Below, one piece after another: positions 6,672 through 13,213 of a DNA stretch of 13,213 nt. Positions within the stretch are counted from its first letter, which is position 1, and each line of letters begins with the position of its first letter. Position numbers and translations under genes: made by a program. The notes beneath the pieces are model-generated. The model had not been told where the DNA came from. It was given only the letters and a program-made list of their open reading frames with translations, and did not search any database. Source of the stretch: CAZVWV01 sp964631745 (lineage in GTDB: Bacteria; Bdellovibrionota_C; UBA2361; JBGSMV01); contig CAZVWV010000116.1 in assembly GCA_964631745.1 (NCBI GenBank), positions 1 to 13,213 of the forward strand, in the 5' to 3' direction.

Positions 6672-7568
6672 ATGTCGATTGTAGTACCACGCAGACAAGA
6701 ACGCTCTTCGCCAAAACCATCTTGGCTCAAGGTGCGCGCGCCGGGTTCCCCTGAATTTCTCGAAACCAAAGGGATCGTAAAATCTCTTAAACTCCACACG
6801 GTTTGCGAAGAGGCACGCTGCCCTAATATCGGTGAATGTTGGTCGCACCATACTGCGACGTTTATGATCATGGGAGATCTGTGCACGCGACGCTGTCATT
6901 TTTGTTCCGTAAAAAAGGGAGATGATACTAATCTTAAACCTTTAGATGCATTCGAGCCCGACCGCGTTGGTATCGCAGTGCGGGACCTAGCGCTAAAACA
7001 CGTTGTAATTACATCCGTGGATCGAGATGACGTACCAGACGGCGGCGCCTCGCATTTTGCCAGAACCGTAGCGGCGATTCACAACTATGCGCCGGAATGT
7101 AAAGTCGAGTTACTAATTCCGGACATGGCAGGCTCCAGAGAAGATCTAGCCACGATCCTAGAGAGCGGCATCGATATCTTGAATCACAACATCGAGACAG
7201 TTCCACGCCTTTACAAAAAAGTCAGACCATACGCGGGCTACATTCGCTCGCTAACTATTCTAAGCTGGGCTAAGGAGATCGATCCCTCTCTAAAGACTAA
7301 ATCCGGCATCATGGTCGGGCTGGGCGAAACCGCGGACGAGGTTTTGCAGGTCATGGATGACATGCGCTTTCACGATATCGACATCATGACTATCGGCCAA
7401 TATCTGCGGCCCTCGGAAAAACAACTCCCAGTTAAAGCCTTCGTGACACCCGAGGAGTTTAAGTACTATGAGGTCGAAGGCCTAAAGCGAGCATTCAAAT
7501 TTGTCGAATCCGGCCCGCTGGTTAGAAGTTCTTATCATGCTTGGAAGCATTCTGTGCCTGCGCTTTAA
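6672..7568 (+). CDS. lipA: Lipoyl synthase (radical SAM)
   Basis: LipA inserts two sulfur atoms into protein-bound octanoyl groups to make lipoyl cofactors, using two [4Fe-4S] clusters. All signature residues are present: the auxiliary cluster motif CEEARCPNIGEC (C45, C50, C56), the radical-SAM motif CTRRCHFC (C71, C75, C78), and the C-terminal RSSYHA, whose serine ligates the auxiliary cluster. Other family blocks include TSVDRDDVPDGGASHFA, LNHNIETVPRLY, KSGIMVGLGET and GQYLRPSEKQLPV. The length (298 aa) is usual. The ATG follows the pdhC stop by 29 bp with no terminator or clear promoter between, so the pair is probably one transcript; the product modifies its neighbour's lipoyl domain. No lipB or lplA is in the window. 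The ribosome site is weak. Confidence 0.97.
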   Translation: MSIVVPRRQERSSPKPSWLKVRAPGSPEFLETKGIVKSLKLHTVCEEARCPNIGECWSHHTATFMIMGDLCTRRCHFCSVKKGDDTNLKPLDAFEPDRVGIAVRDLALKHVVITSVDRDDVPDGGASHFARTVAAIHNYAPECKVELLIPDMAGSREDLATILESGIDILNHNIETVPRLYKKVRPYAGYIRSLTILSWAKEIDPSLKTKSGIMVGLGETADEVLQVMDDMRFHDIDIMTIGQYLRPSEKQLPVKAFVTPEEFKYYEVEGLKRAFKFVESGPLVRSSYHAWKHSVPAL

Positions 7569-7592
7569 GTTGATTAGGTGCATCTTAGTTCC

Positions 7593-7630
7593 AGGGTCAG
7601 ACATTTCTTTCTGACTCTTTCTGACGCCCT
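7593..7630 (+). terminator. Candidate hairpin/terminator after lipA
   Basis: GTCAGA (7596-7601) pairs with TCTGAC (7610-7615), followed by the pyrimidine run TCTTTCT. The same 5' arm can pair instead with the second copy further on, using AGGGTCAGA (7593-7601) with TCTGA-CG-CCCT (7620-7630). The first form looks like a weak intrinsic terminator 27 bp after lipA; the T-run is interrupted by C's, so efficiency is doubtful. Confidence 0.35.
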
Positions 7631-7640
7631 CTCCGTAAAT

Positions 7641-7669
7641 TTGATTAGGGGTGACAGCGGCGGTATGAT
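7641..7669 (+). promoter_or_regulatory. Promoter of the HEAT-repeat gene
   Basis: TTGATT (7641-7646), a 17-bp spacer and TATGAT (7664-7669) match the sigma70 consensus at 4 and 5 of 6 positions. The predicted start of transcription is about 7676, only 2-3 nt before the ATG at 7679, and no Shine-Dalgarno exists. This implies a leaderless or nearly leaderless mRNA, unless the true start codon is further in. Confidence 0.55.
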
Positions 7670-7678
7670 TGCCGGCCC

Positions 7679-8668
7679 ATGACTTTTCAGACAGTAATCA
7701 CGGCGCACTCACTCGACCCGGCACTTCCAGCAGTATTCGAAGGCGACGTCGGACTGGTGGGAAGAACAAGCTCACGGATCTCTGAGGGCGATACTAACGA
7801 GTGGAGTGACTTTGCTGTTGAAACATCTAGGCCCACGGGAGAACTTGAAATCATAGGCGCCAACCTTTCTAATGTTACAATTCAGATCAAACGGCCCGTG
7901 ATCTTCCGCGATAGCAATCTCTACAATATTCGCATAACACCCGAGCTCAAACGTATTGGTGACAGCCCTGAGGACCAAGTCTGTGAGCAATTAATGCGAT
8001 TAGCCTTGTTAGAAGCGAAAAGCGAAACACAACTTGCGCGGCATTCTTGCAATTTAGAGGAGCAATTTAGTATTATTCTAGATTGTGCGAAATCCGCTGG
8101 CACAAGGCTAGCGGCGTTCTTACCGCTTACAAGGTTTTTTTTAATGGCCGATGACGTTTTACTGCCATCGACTCCAACGACCCACCATAAAAGACAAGAT
8201 CAGTCCGTGTTAGTGCGGCTAAGAGGCGTCTGGGACAGACTTCTTCACAAACCAGAACAGCCCAGAGATCGACTATCGGTTATATTGGCAATCGAAAGGC
8301 TAGCACGAAGCGAACAGGATGCCTGGCTCAGAGCCACGGCTTTACTAAACCTATCCTTATTGTTGCCGCAAGTACGTAAGAGCTCTGCGCAAGCCGTGGC
8401 AATTACTCGCAACGAGCAAGCTCTTAGACAGCGAATTCAAAGCGCATTTATAGGGGATGCCCTACATGACCCGGAACCAAGAATACGGCAGTTAGCTATA
8501 AAATCATGCGCGGTGCTTGCATATCATGAAAGCTTGCAAGACAAGCTATTAGAGATCTACAGCCATGACCCCGATCAAAACGTGCGGCAAGCCGCTATCG
8601 ACTGCCTCAGGGGCGGTTGTCCAAATCAGGTGGCCGCTATCGAGAAGATTCGATGCTTGCTGCCCTGA
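7679..8668 (+). CDS. HEAT-repeat protein of unknown function
   Basis: This 329-residue protein has no signal peptide or membrane helix. The C-terminal third contains at least two HEAT-type helical pairs: residues about 257-283 (DALHDPEPRIRQLAIKSCAV) and about 287-312 (LEIYSHDPDQNVRQAAIDCL), with the D-x-x-x-x-V/I-R spacing of such repeats; another likely unit is near 199-230 (LSVILAIERLARSEQDAWLR). HEAT repeats form protein-binding scaffolds. The first 110 residues look mixed or beta-rich (GELEIIGANLSNVTIQIKRP) and match nothing I recognise. It has its own promoter abutting the ATG and converges on the propeller gene with a 7-bp gap. The partner is unknown. Confidence 0.75.
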   Translation: MTFQTVITAHSLDPALPAVFEGDVGLVGRTSSRISEGDTNEWSDFAVETSRPTGELEIIGANLSNVTIQIKRPVIFRDSNLYNIRITPELKRIGDSPEDQVCEQLMRLALLEAKSETQLARHSCNLEEQFSIILDCAKSAGTRLAAFLPLTRFFLMADDVLLPSTPTTHHKRQDQSVLVRLRGVWDRLLHKPEQPRDRLSVILAIERLARSEQDAWLRATALLNLSLLLPQVRKSSAQAVAITRNEQALRQRIQSAFIGDALHDPEPRIRQLAIKSCAVLAYHESLQDKLLEIYSHDPDQNVRQAAIDCLRGGCPNQVAAIEKIRCLLP

Positions 8669-8675
8669 GCTTACC

Positions 8676-10100
8676 CTACCCCAAGCACATACCCGCCACA
8701 CTCTCGGTTTGCCCGGCGTTGGCAAAATTCACAACGCGCTCTGCCACAGAGGATATCTGCGAGGTAGTCGCGTCAAGCTGATACAGCAAGACTTTAAACG
8801 TGGGCTTTTCAACCGTGCCAACATACAAAGTGCTGCGGGCCTCGTCGAATAAGAGGCTTTTAATGCGCCCTCGACTCGAAAGTGTGTCAATTACCTGCTT
8901 AGTGAGCTTACTCAAACTGCCATCTCCTGCGACGCTGTAAAGCGTGAAGAAATTCTTAGTTGAATCAACGCCCAGTGTCGCGCCGGACTCGCTCAGATAG
9001 ATTGCGTCTGAGTTTGACTCCTTTTCCACGCTTTGGCCAAAGCTTAGTTGGCCTTCGGCTGAAATGGAAATCGGGGTCAAAACGCCTGTCTCTGAGGCGA
9101 TGAATAGCGCGCTAGTCGGATGGCTGATAATCGAATACGGAATATACTCATGCGTAATGCTGCTGACCTCTGTCAAATTAAAATCGGCATCAACTGCATA
9201 GCTCTTAAAGACTCCCTTATTGCCACTCCTATCATAATCAGCGCCACCAACGATTAAATAGCTACCGTCAGCCGATAGCGCAATGCCACGCTCCCAACCT
9301 AAATTCCTAATTTCGTGCTGGTCGATCAGGGTACCATCCTCCGCGATATTAAATGCCAGAGTCTTAGAGTGCTCACCGCCGCAAAGATTTCGATCGCAGG
9401 CCGACTGCACCAAAAGCCGCTGGCCGCTTGGATGCATAATTACGGCGCTGGCTGAGTTGTTCCCTAGATCAACTATCTGTTTGGAGACAAATTCATAAGT
9501 CCCCGGTAAGATCTCAAACACCTGTAACTTATAGCCGCCGTTAACATAGGCGAAGCGTTTGCTTGGATGCATCAATAAACTCTTAGCGCGGCAAAGCGCG
9601 GGGGCCTGGCTGATAGTGCTCAAACTCCCATCCATTCTGATGGCTGAAATAGTTCCGTTCTCCGCACCGCCTTTGCAAGTTCTGTAATCGACCTCAATCA
9701 TGGCCTCGGAGGCATTAGTAGTTCCCGGATCAACTGGCAACGCTGCGCCGACCTGTGCAATCCGCGCTGAGGTGCGTCGAGCCGACGAGGCACACTGAAC
9801 CGCGGCACAACCAAGCCGCGTAGACTGTGCTTGCAACCGGCCCATCGATTTTTGAAGGGAATTCCTGCGAGCAACAAAGCGCGAGCTAATAGCCTTACCC
9901 CCCGCTGCCATCTTGATCTCAAGATCGCCGATACTCTTTTCCACCGTGCCGATTTTTTTATCCACACGCACACAAGCCGTACACTGTTTCTTTATGGCGT
10001 TAGCGGTGGATTTGGCGGAATTCGCCAAGCAGATCTGAAATGGGGCAAGCAAACAAAGTGAAAAACCCGTTCGATAAATAAAAGCTAATCTTCCCTGCAT
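8676..10100 (-). CDS. Exported beta-propeller (lactonase-like) protein with N-terminal cysteine hairpin
   Basis: This 474-residue protein begins with a Sec-type signal peptide (basic start, hydrophobic SLCLLAPF, likely cleavage near residue 26 after CLA). Residues 37-105 form a predicted helical hairpin clamped by CTAC (40-43) and CAAVQC (98-103). From about 135 there are repeated blades of the 7-bladed lactonase/YVTN type: LLMHPSKRFAYVNGG, VIMHPSGQRLLVQS, IALSADGSYLIVGG, IISHPTSALFIAS, each followed by a strand and a 'DGTL'-like turn (EDGTL, AEGQL, GDGSL). Lactonase catalytic function cannot be claimed, as propellers are shared by many proteins. The ATG at 10098-10100 has a good ribosome site, GAGG (10108-10111), 7 nt upstream. 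It is probably periplasmic or secreted, with several possible disulfides. Confidence 0.8.
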   Translation of the reverse strand: MQGRLAFIYRTGFSLCLLAPFQICLANSAKSTANAIKKQCTACVRVDKKIGTVEKSIGDLEIKMAAGGKAISSRFVARRNSLQKSMGRLQAQSTRLGCAAVQCASSARRTSARIAQVGAALPVDPGTTNASEAMIEVDYRTCKGGAENGTISAIRMDGSLSTISQAPALCRAKSLLMHPSKRFAYVNGGYKLQVFEILPGTYEFVSKQIVDLGNNSASAVIMHPSGQRLLVQSACDRNLCGGEHSKTLAFNIAEDGTLIDQHEIRNLGWERGIALSADGSYLIVGGADYDRSGNKGVFKSYAVDADFNLTEVSSITHEYIPYSIISHPTSALFIASETGVLTPISISAEGQLSFGQSVEKESNSDAIYLSESGATLGVDSTKNFFTLYSVAGDGSLSKLTKQVIDTLSSRGRIKSLLFDEARSTLYVGTVEKPTFKVLLYQLDATTSQISSVAERVVNFANAGQTESVAGMCLG

Positions 10101-10276
10101 GTTATAACCTCAATGTAAACGCTAGATTCTTAAAGGATTATTACAGGTTTGTCGGGGGGTGTGACTTAAGAAATACCTGCCCGCGCTCTGATTGGTGGCA
10201 TGACAGAGGAAGGTTTAGTATAGGAAAGAGATGGGTTTGCAGTTTGGGCTCGTTGTGCCAACCTCGAGAGCTGCGA

Positions 10277-11602
10277 CTAAACGACCAGCGTCTCATCTAA
10301 CAAGAAATCTTCCATTGTTAAAGACTTCAAGTTCTCGAATTGAATCTGGTTTGTGCATATTACCTTTACTCTAGCCTTGGGCAACAGCTTGAATAACCAG
10401 TCAAACTCATGCGGACTCGCTTGACCGCGCTTAACTTCTAAGAACTGCTCTTTCTTGCCTTCCAGTACAAAATCTATTTCACTATCCTCGTGGCGAAAAA
10501 ATCTCAGCTCAGAAATATTATCCGCGTTCCGCGTCGCCGATCTTCGCCAAAATTCCTGTGCGACCAAGCTCTCAAGGAACACGCCTTGTCTCTGTTCCGG
10601 CATGCTCTTGAAGTCCTTGATGCTCCTAGGAGCGAAAGAGGATGTAGCTATAGCCACCAATGAGTTGATGTAATGAAACTTGCAGGCCTTTCGGTAAAGC
10701 ACCTTACAGCTGCGCGGGTCGGTCTGATAAACAGGCGCTATGCAAAACAAATCCTCCAGTGTCTCCATATAGCCGCTCGCCACTGTGTTGTTGGCAATGT
10801 CTACTTCCCGCGCAAGCTTAGTATATCCTAACACAGATGCGCCGTTCCTATGCAGGGAGTCAAAAATCCTTAGGAGCACCGAACGCTGCCTACCGGAGCG
10901 AACGATCTCACCAATTAACCAATCTCTGGTAAGAGTGATAACATACTCTGGAATATAAGAGTTCTTAGCCAGCTCGTTTGCAGCCAACGGCGAGCCTCCA
11001 CTTAAAATATACGCAACAACAGAATCCTTTCCGAAATAATTATTAGTTGTTTCCTGAAAATCGCGATAGCTTATGGGAGTAAAAATAAAATTAGTCCGGG
11101 CAAGCCTGCCTTTTCTTCCGGGCAGGCGCTCAGTCCCCCGTCTTATGTCAGTCGCCTTAGAGCCTGTTGTGACCAGCAAAATATCCTGCAACTCTCCCTG
11201 GTCCGCCAATAGTTTAATAGCCCGTTCCCAGTTGTCGATGGCGGTTATTTCATCGATGAATAGTCTTTTAATCTTGTTGTTGGCTCTAAATCTTGGCACT
11301 AACTGTCTAACTGCCGTAACTAAATCCCCATTGAGAGAGATTTCGTCGCCATTTAGATAGAAGACGGAACCAGGGCCGAACTGAATATAAGTTGACGAGA
11401 TTTGCTGTTCCAACCAGGTACTTTTACCAAACTGCCTAGGACCTCTAATCAACAAGATTCCAGGATCTAGCGGCAACTTAGGTAGACCGAAGTGGGCCTG
11501 AAAAACAAATTTGTTCTCACTCAGACTCTTCAGTCGCGGTAGTATCTCCCCAAGGGGAGTATTATCCTGTGATAATAGCAAGTTAAGCTCTTCAACGTTC
11601 AT
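10277..11602 (-). CDS. AAA_14/DUF4143-type ATPase
   Basis: This belongs to the AAA_14-DUF4143 family, whose biological role is largely unknown. Numbering from the TTG at 11638, features are Walker A GPRQFGKST (66-74), Walker B RLFIDEI (125-131), sensor-like LLVTTGS (154-160), a winged-helix-like stretch GYTKLAREVDIANNTVASGY (271-290), and a C-terminal PD-(D/E)xK-like fold with D389 in SEIDFVL and ExK in FLEVKRG (E401, K403). The coordinates given start at the ATG at 11600-11602 (441 aa). The frame stays open to the TTG at 11636-11638, adding 12 residues encoded by an inverted repeat. Neither start has a close Shine-Dalgarno. The gene stands alone in a region with a gene remnant, consistent with horizontally acquired accessory DNA. 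It is complete, with no missing motif. Confidence 0.88.
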   Translation of the reverse strand: MNVEELNLLLSQDNTPLGEILPRLKSLSENKFVFQAHFGLPKLPLDPGILLIRGPRQFGKSTWLEQQISSTYIQFGPGSVFYLNGDEISLNGDLVTAVRQLVPRFRANNKIKRLFIDEITAIDNWERAIKLLADQGELQDILLVTTGSKATDIRRGTERLPGRKGRLARTNFIFTPISYRDFQETTNNYFGKDSVVAYILSGGSPLAANELAKNSYIPEYVITLTRDWLIGEIVRSGRQRSVLLRIFDSLHRNGASVLGYTKLAREVDIANNTVASGYMETLEDLFCIAPVYQTDPRSCKVLYRKACKFHYINSLVAIATSSFAPRSIKDFKSMPEQRQGVFLESLVAQEFWRRSATRNADNISELRFFRHEDSEIDFVLEGKKEQFLEVKRGQASPHEFDWLFKLLPKARVKVICTNQIQFENLKSLTMEDFLLDETLVV

Positions 11603-11634
11603 AACGTTGAGCTTATCAACGTTATGAACGTTGA
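11592..11634. repeat. Perfect 19-bp inverted repeat over the ATPase start codon
   Basis: The arm TCAACGTTCATAACGTTGA (11592-11610) is repeated as its exact reverse complement at 11616-11634, with only GCTTA between. Each arm holds two copies of the palindrome AACGTT, giving four in total (11594, 11603, 11618, 11627). The ATG proposed for the ATPase (11600-11602) is exactly framed by AACGTT on both sides. It could be an operator for autoregulation, an mRNA hairpin hiding the start codon, or a recombination or transposition relic. Confidence 0.95.
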
Positions 11635-11638
11635 GCAA

Positions 11639-11839
11639 TAGACAGCATTTTGTCCTAAAAGCGAAGTTGAGTTGTAGCGCGGTCGCGTAGTCAATTGGCT
11701 TCCTCGGGCAGGTGTAAATCTGAGCTCGTGTCGCCTTAAATAGCCGCCTGCTTCCCTCCGTTTTCTCTATTAATCTATATCAATAATGTGCATAATCCTC
11801 ACCCCAAGATGACCGCATCAGTTAAACCATTTAGATTAA
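11639..11839. other. Intergenic stretch upstream of the ATPase gene
   Basis: I see no long gene here. On the minus strand AGGA four bases before an ATG (11646-11648) opens an 8-codon frame ending inside the inverted repeat. On the plus strand an ATG at 11809 opens a 20-codon frame (MTASVKPFRLILLQPVALLG) that resembles the beginning of a signal peptide and stops at 11869-11871. Neither is strong enough to call as a gene. The stretch around 11760-11800 is AT-rich and may hold a promoter, but no clear pair of hexamers stands out. Confidence 0.4.
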
Positions 11840-11905
11840 TTTTACTGCAACCAGTCGCCCTGCTCGGCTAGTTTAGAGTCCTCCGGAAAGTCGGCTTCTG
11901 AAGGG

Positions 11906-12205
11906 TTGGTTTTTGTGGAGCCAGTCTTTAGAAGATCGAAATTTGTTCAGGCGGTATTGGAGAATTTTAGTACTCCCGACACGAGCGCCGCGGGATACAG
12001 CTGTTATTTGGGACTTTCACAGCTCCTGGAAGCGCTTCGCAAAACTCCTGGCTTAACCGATGGCGAGTCCGTCAAGAATGCCCTAGAGCAAACTTCTCAG
12101 TTTCCTTCGTTAGATGGGATAGTCCAAGTAAGAGACCGGGAGATACAATTTGAAATCGAGGCTAAAGTGATATCGGCAGGCGAGATTCATGCACTAGCAC
12201 AGTAA
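11906..12205 (+). CDS. C-terminal fragment resembling a type-1 periplasmic binding protein (probable gene remnant)
   Basis: The frame encodes at most 99 residues from a TTG; a GTG at 11915 with AAGGG 9 nt upstream is the better start. The frame is open back to 11840 without any ATG. The sequence SKFVQAVLENF, GYSCYLGLSQLLEAL, LTDGESVKNALEQTSQFPSL and DGIVQVRDREIQFEIEAKVI follows the order at the end of Peripla_BP_6 (branched-chain amino-acid-binding-like) proteins: an F-x-x-F helix, the 'GY-A-LL-AL' helix, 'D-E-V-AL-F-G' and a final strand pair. Such proteins are normally 350-400 residues, so most of the gene, including the ligand pocket, is missing. A signal-peptide-like start lies upstream in another frame. 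I favour a decayed remnant; a small independent protein remains possible. Confidence 0.45.
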   Translation: MVFVEPVFRRSKFVQAVLENFSTPDTSAAGYSCYLGLSQLLEALRKTPGLTDGESVKNALEQTSQFPSLDGIVQVRDREIQFEIEAKVISAGEIHALAQ

Positions 12206-12410
12206 GGTTTCGTGCTTGCCAAGTCATTCCACTACAAAACGGCGTTCACAAAGACAATCCAGAAACTCAATATTCCTCACCGAATCTTCTGCGAGCCTCA
12301 TCTATCCTCAGTATAGCCGCTGGGATAATGGCATCACTGTGCATGCTATATCCGCAAGGATCAAGATACGTACTGTCGTACCAACTAATTCTCAGATAAT
12401 TTATTAATCA
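12206..12410. other. Intergenic stretch before the lipoprotein gene
   Basis: There is no convincing gene. GATAAT (12395-12400) is a good -10-like hexamer 10 bp before the lipoprotein ATG, but no matching -35 box is evident 16-18 bp further up. The stretch may include decayed sequence linked to the upstream fragment. Confidence 0.4.
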
Positions 12411-13118
12411 ATGCGCATCTACACTACACTCCAGCAAACACTCTCGAAAATCCTTCCAGTTATCTCTGTACTCGCTATCGTCTTCCTTTCTGCCGCCTGC
12501 GGCGCAGGGGGCGGCGGCAGTGATGATTCGCTAAATCCAGCCGAAGCCTCGTTGGGGGTCTCGCCTACTGAATTTGATAGCGGAGATCGCACGAATGTAC
12601 GCGCCTTCTTGGATGATATCCCGGCAGATGGGGTGCTCGTTAAATTTCGTGTGCCGTCAAAATTAGGTTTCGTTTCTAATTCCGCTAATCTAATCGTGGC
12701 GGACAAAACCAAAGCGCTTTCGCCGGATTTTAATGAGGTTGTAGGAAGCGCCGGGCGCGAGCGCCGTTTTGTTGTATTCGACCTCCCCAGCGCGCTTTTT
12801 GAAGGTGAAACTTCGGCGGAGCTGTCTTTTCTTTTAGAAGGAGATGGCGTGATTCGGGCGGGCCTTATCGAAGTTGATACCGATCTAAATGATCCGAACT
12901 TAACTTTTCATGAAAAGTTTGCAAGCGAACAGCCTGAGTTTGATATGTTAGATAGCGTCACCATTTCAGTGAGCGACCAGAGTGGCGTGTTCAAGCAGAC
13001 CCCCACTCCAACGCCCACTATTACTCCAACCCCGACAATCACGTTCACGCCCACAGTAACGCGCACTCCCAGACCTGCTACACCAACGCCGACAGGGACG
13101 CCCACACCGGAAAGCTAG
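12411..13118 (+). CDS. Lipoprotein with C-terminal Thr-Pro repeat tail
   Basis: This 235-residue protein has a lipoprotein signal peptide: hydrophobic PVISVLAIVF then lipobox LSAAC with lipidated C30, followed by GAGGGGS, a flexible linker typical of surface-bound lipoproteins. Gly at +2 and absence of Asp there fit outer-membrane sorting under the E. coli rule, although D38-D39 lie further on. Residues 45-190 form a beta-rich domain (ASLGVSPTEF, VLVKFRVPSKLGFVS, RRFVVFDLPSALF, ETSAELSFLLEG) of no family I recognise, possibly Ig- or cohesin-like. From 196 the chain is almost only Thr-Pro, ending PES. The ATG has no Shine-Dalgarno. Signal and tail are clear; function is unknown. Confidence 0.85.
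   Translation: MRIYTTLQQTLSKILPVISVLAIVFLSAACGAGGGGSDDSLNPAEASLGVSPTEFDSGDRTNVRAFLDDIPADGVLVKFRVPSKLGFVSNSANLIVADKTKALSPDFNEVVGSAGRERRFVVFDLPSALFEGETSAELSFLLEGDGVIRAGLIEVDTDLNDPNLTFHEKFASEQPEFDMLDSVTISVSDQSGVFKQTPTPTPTITPTPTITFTPTVTRTPRPATPTPTGTPTPES
12996..13112 (+). repeat. Degenerate Thr-Pro coding repeat
   Basis: Imperfect units of ACN CCN codons (for example actccaacgcccac) encode the Thr-Pro tail of the lipoprotein. Codons vary between copies, so the tract is old or selected at protein level rather than a fresh expansion. Confidence 0.75.
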
Positions 13119-13213
13119 TAGTCTGTAACGCCGGAACAGACGACAACGTAAGGGCGCTTGTATTTGCTCAAAAACCCCGGGCGAAGCAGGGATATTAAGT
13201 AGCGCCGACGATT

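Noticed and set aside
12216..12407. 63-codon open frame before the lipoprotein gene
   Set aside because: It needs a TTG start, has no ribosome site, and its translation (many Ser/Arg/Thr/Ile in no pattern) looks like non-coding sequence.
12996..13112. Repetitive tract considered as a CRISPR array
   Set aside because: Units are degenerate Thr-Pro codons in a continuous reading frame with no unique spacers.
13121..13141. GTCTGT/ACAGAC hairpin after the lipoprotein stop, as a terminator
   Set aside because: Only 6 bp with a 9-base loop and no T-run afterwards; not a convincing intrinsic terminator.

Overview
The window looks like chromosome from an uncultivated Gram-negative bacterium. The signs are a lipoprotein signal peptide, a Sec-type signal peptide on a beta-propeller protein, an exonuclease VII operon and a single-lipoyl-domain pyruvate dehydrogenase E2 beside lipoyl synthase. 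Base composition is moderate, and Thr-Pro tails like the one on the last lipoprotein are common in deltaproteobacteria-like lineages. I cannot assign a phylum from the sequence alone.

Left part (1-5066): a tRNA-Cys (minus) lies at the edge. Upstream of it is a structured, AT-rich stretch holding a possible 24-codon membrane micropeptide. The exonuclease VII operon xseA-xseB (minus) follows. Divergent from xseA, with only 53 bp between start codons, is a six-helix membrane protein with a four-cysteine zinc ribbon (1945-2964, plus). Its 3' end overlaps by 151 bp, tail to tail, a 750-residue minus-strand protein of unknown family (2814-5066) built from a helical N-terminus and repeated beta-rich units.

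Middle part (5067-10100): a sigma70-like promoter drives pdhC (pyruvate dehydrogenase E2) and, 29 bp later, lipA (lipoyl synthase). They work together: LipA completes the lipoyl group on the lysine of the E2 lipoyl domain. E1, E3 and the octanoyl transferase are not in the window. Next come a HEAT-repeat protein with its own promoter close to the start codon, and, convergent to it with a 7-bp gap, an exported seven-bladed-propeller-like protein with an N-terminal cysteine-clamped helical hairpin.

Right part (10101-13213): this is the most accessory-looking section. It contains an AAA_14/DUF4143 ATPase (minus) whose start codon sits inside a perfect 19-bp inverted repeat, a short reading frame resembling the C-terminal end of a type-1 periplasmic binding protein (probably a gene remnant), and a lipoprotein with a Thr-Pro repeat tail.

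No complete undescribed multi-gene system is evident. The best leads are the palindrome at the start of the ATPase gene, the 750-residue repeat protein with its overlapping membrane partner, the micropeptide region beside tRNA-Cys, and a set of promoters that sit almost on their start codons, which suggests leaderless transcripts.
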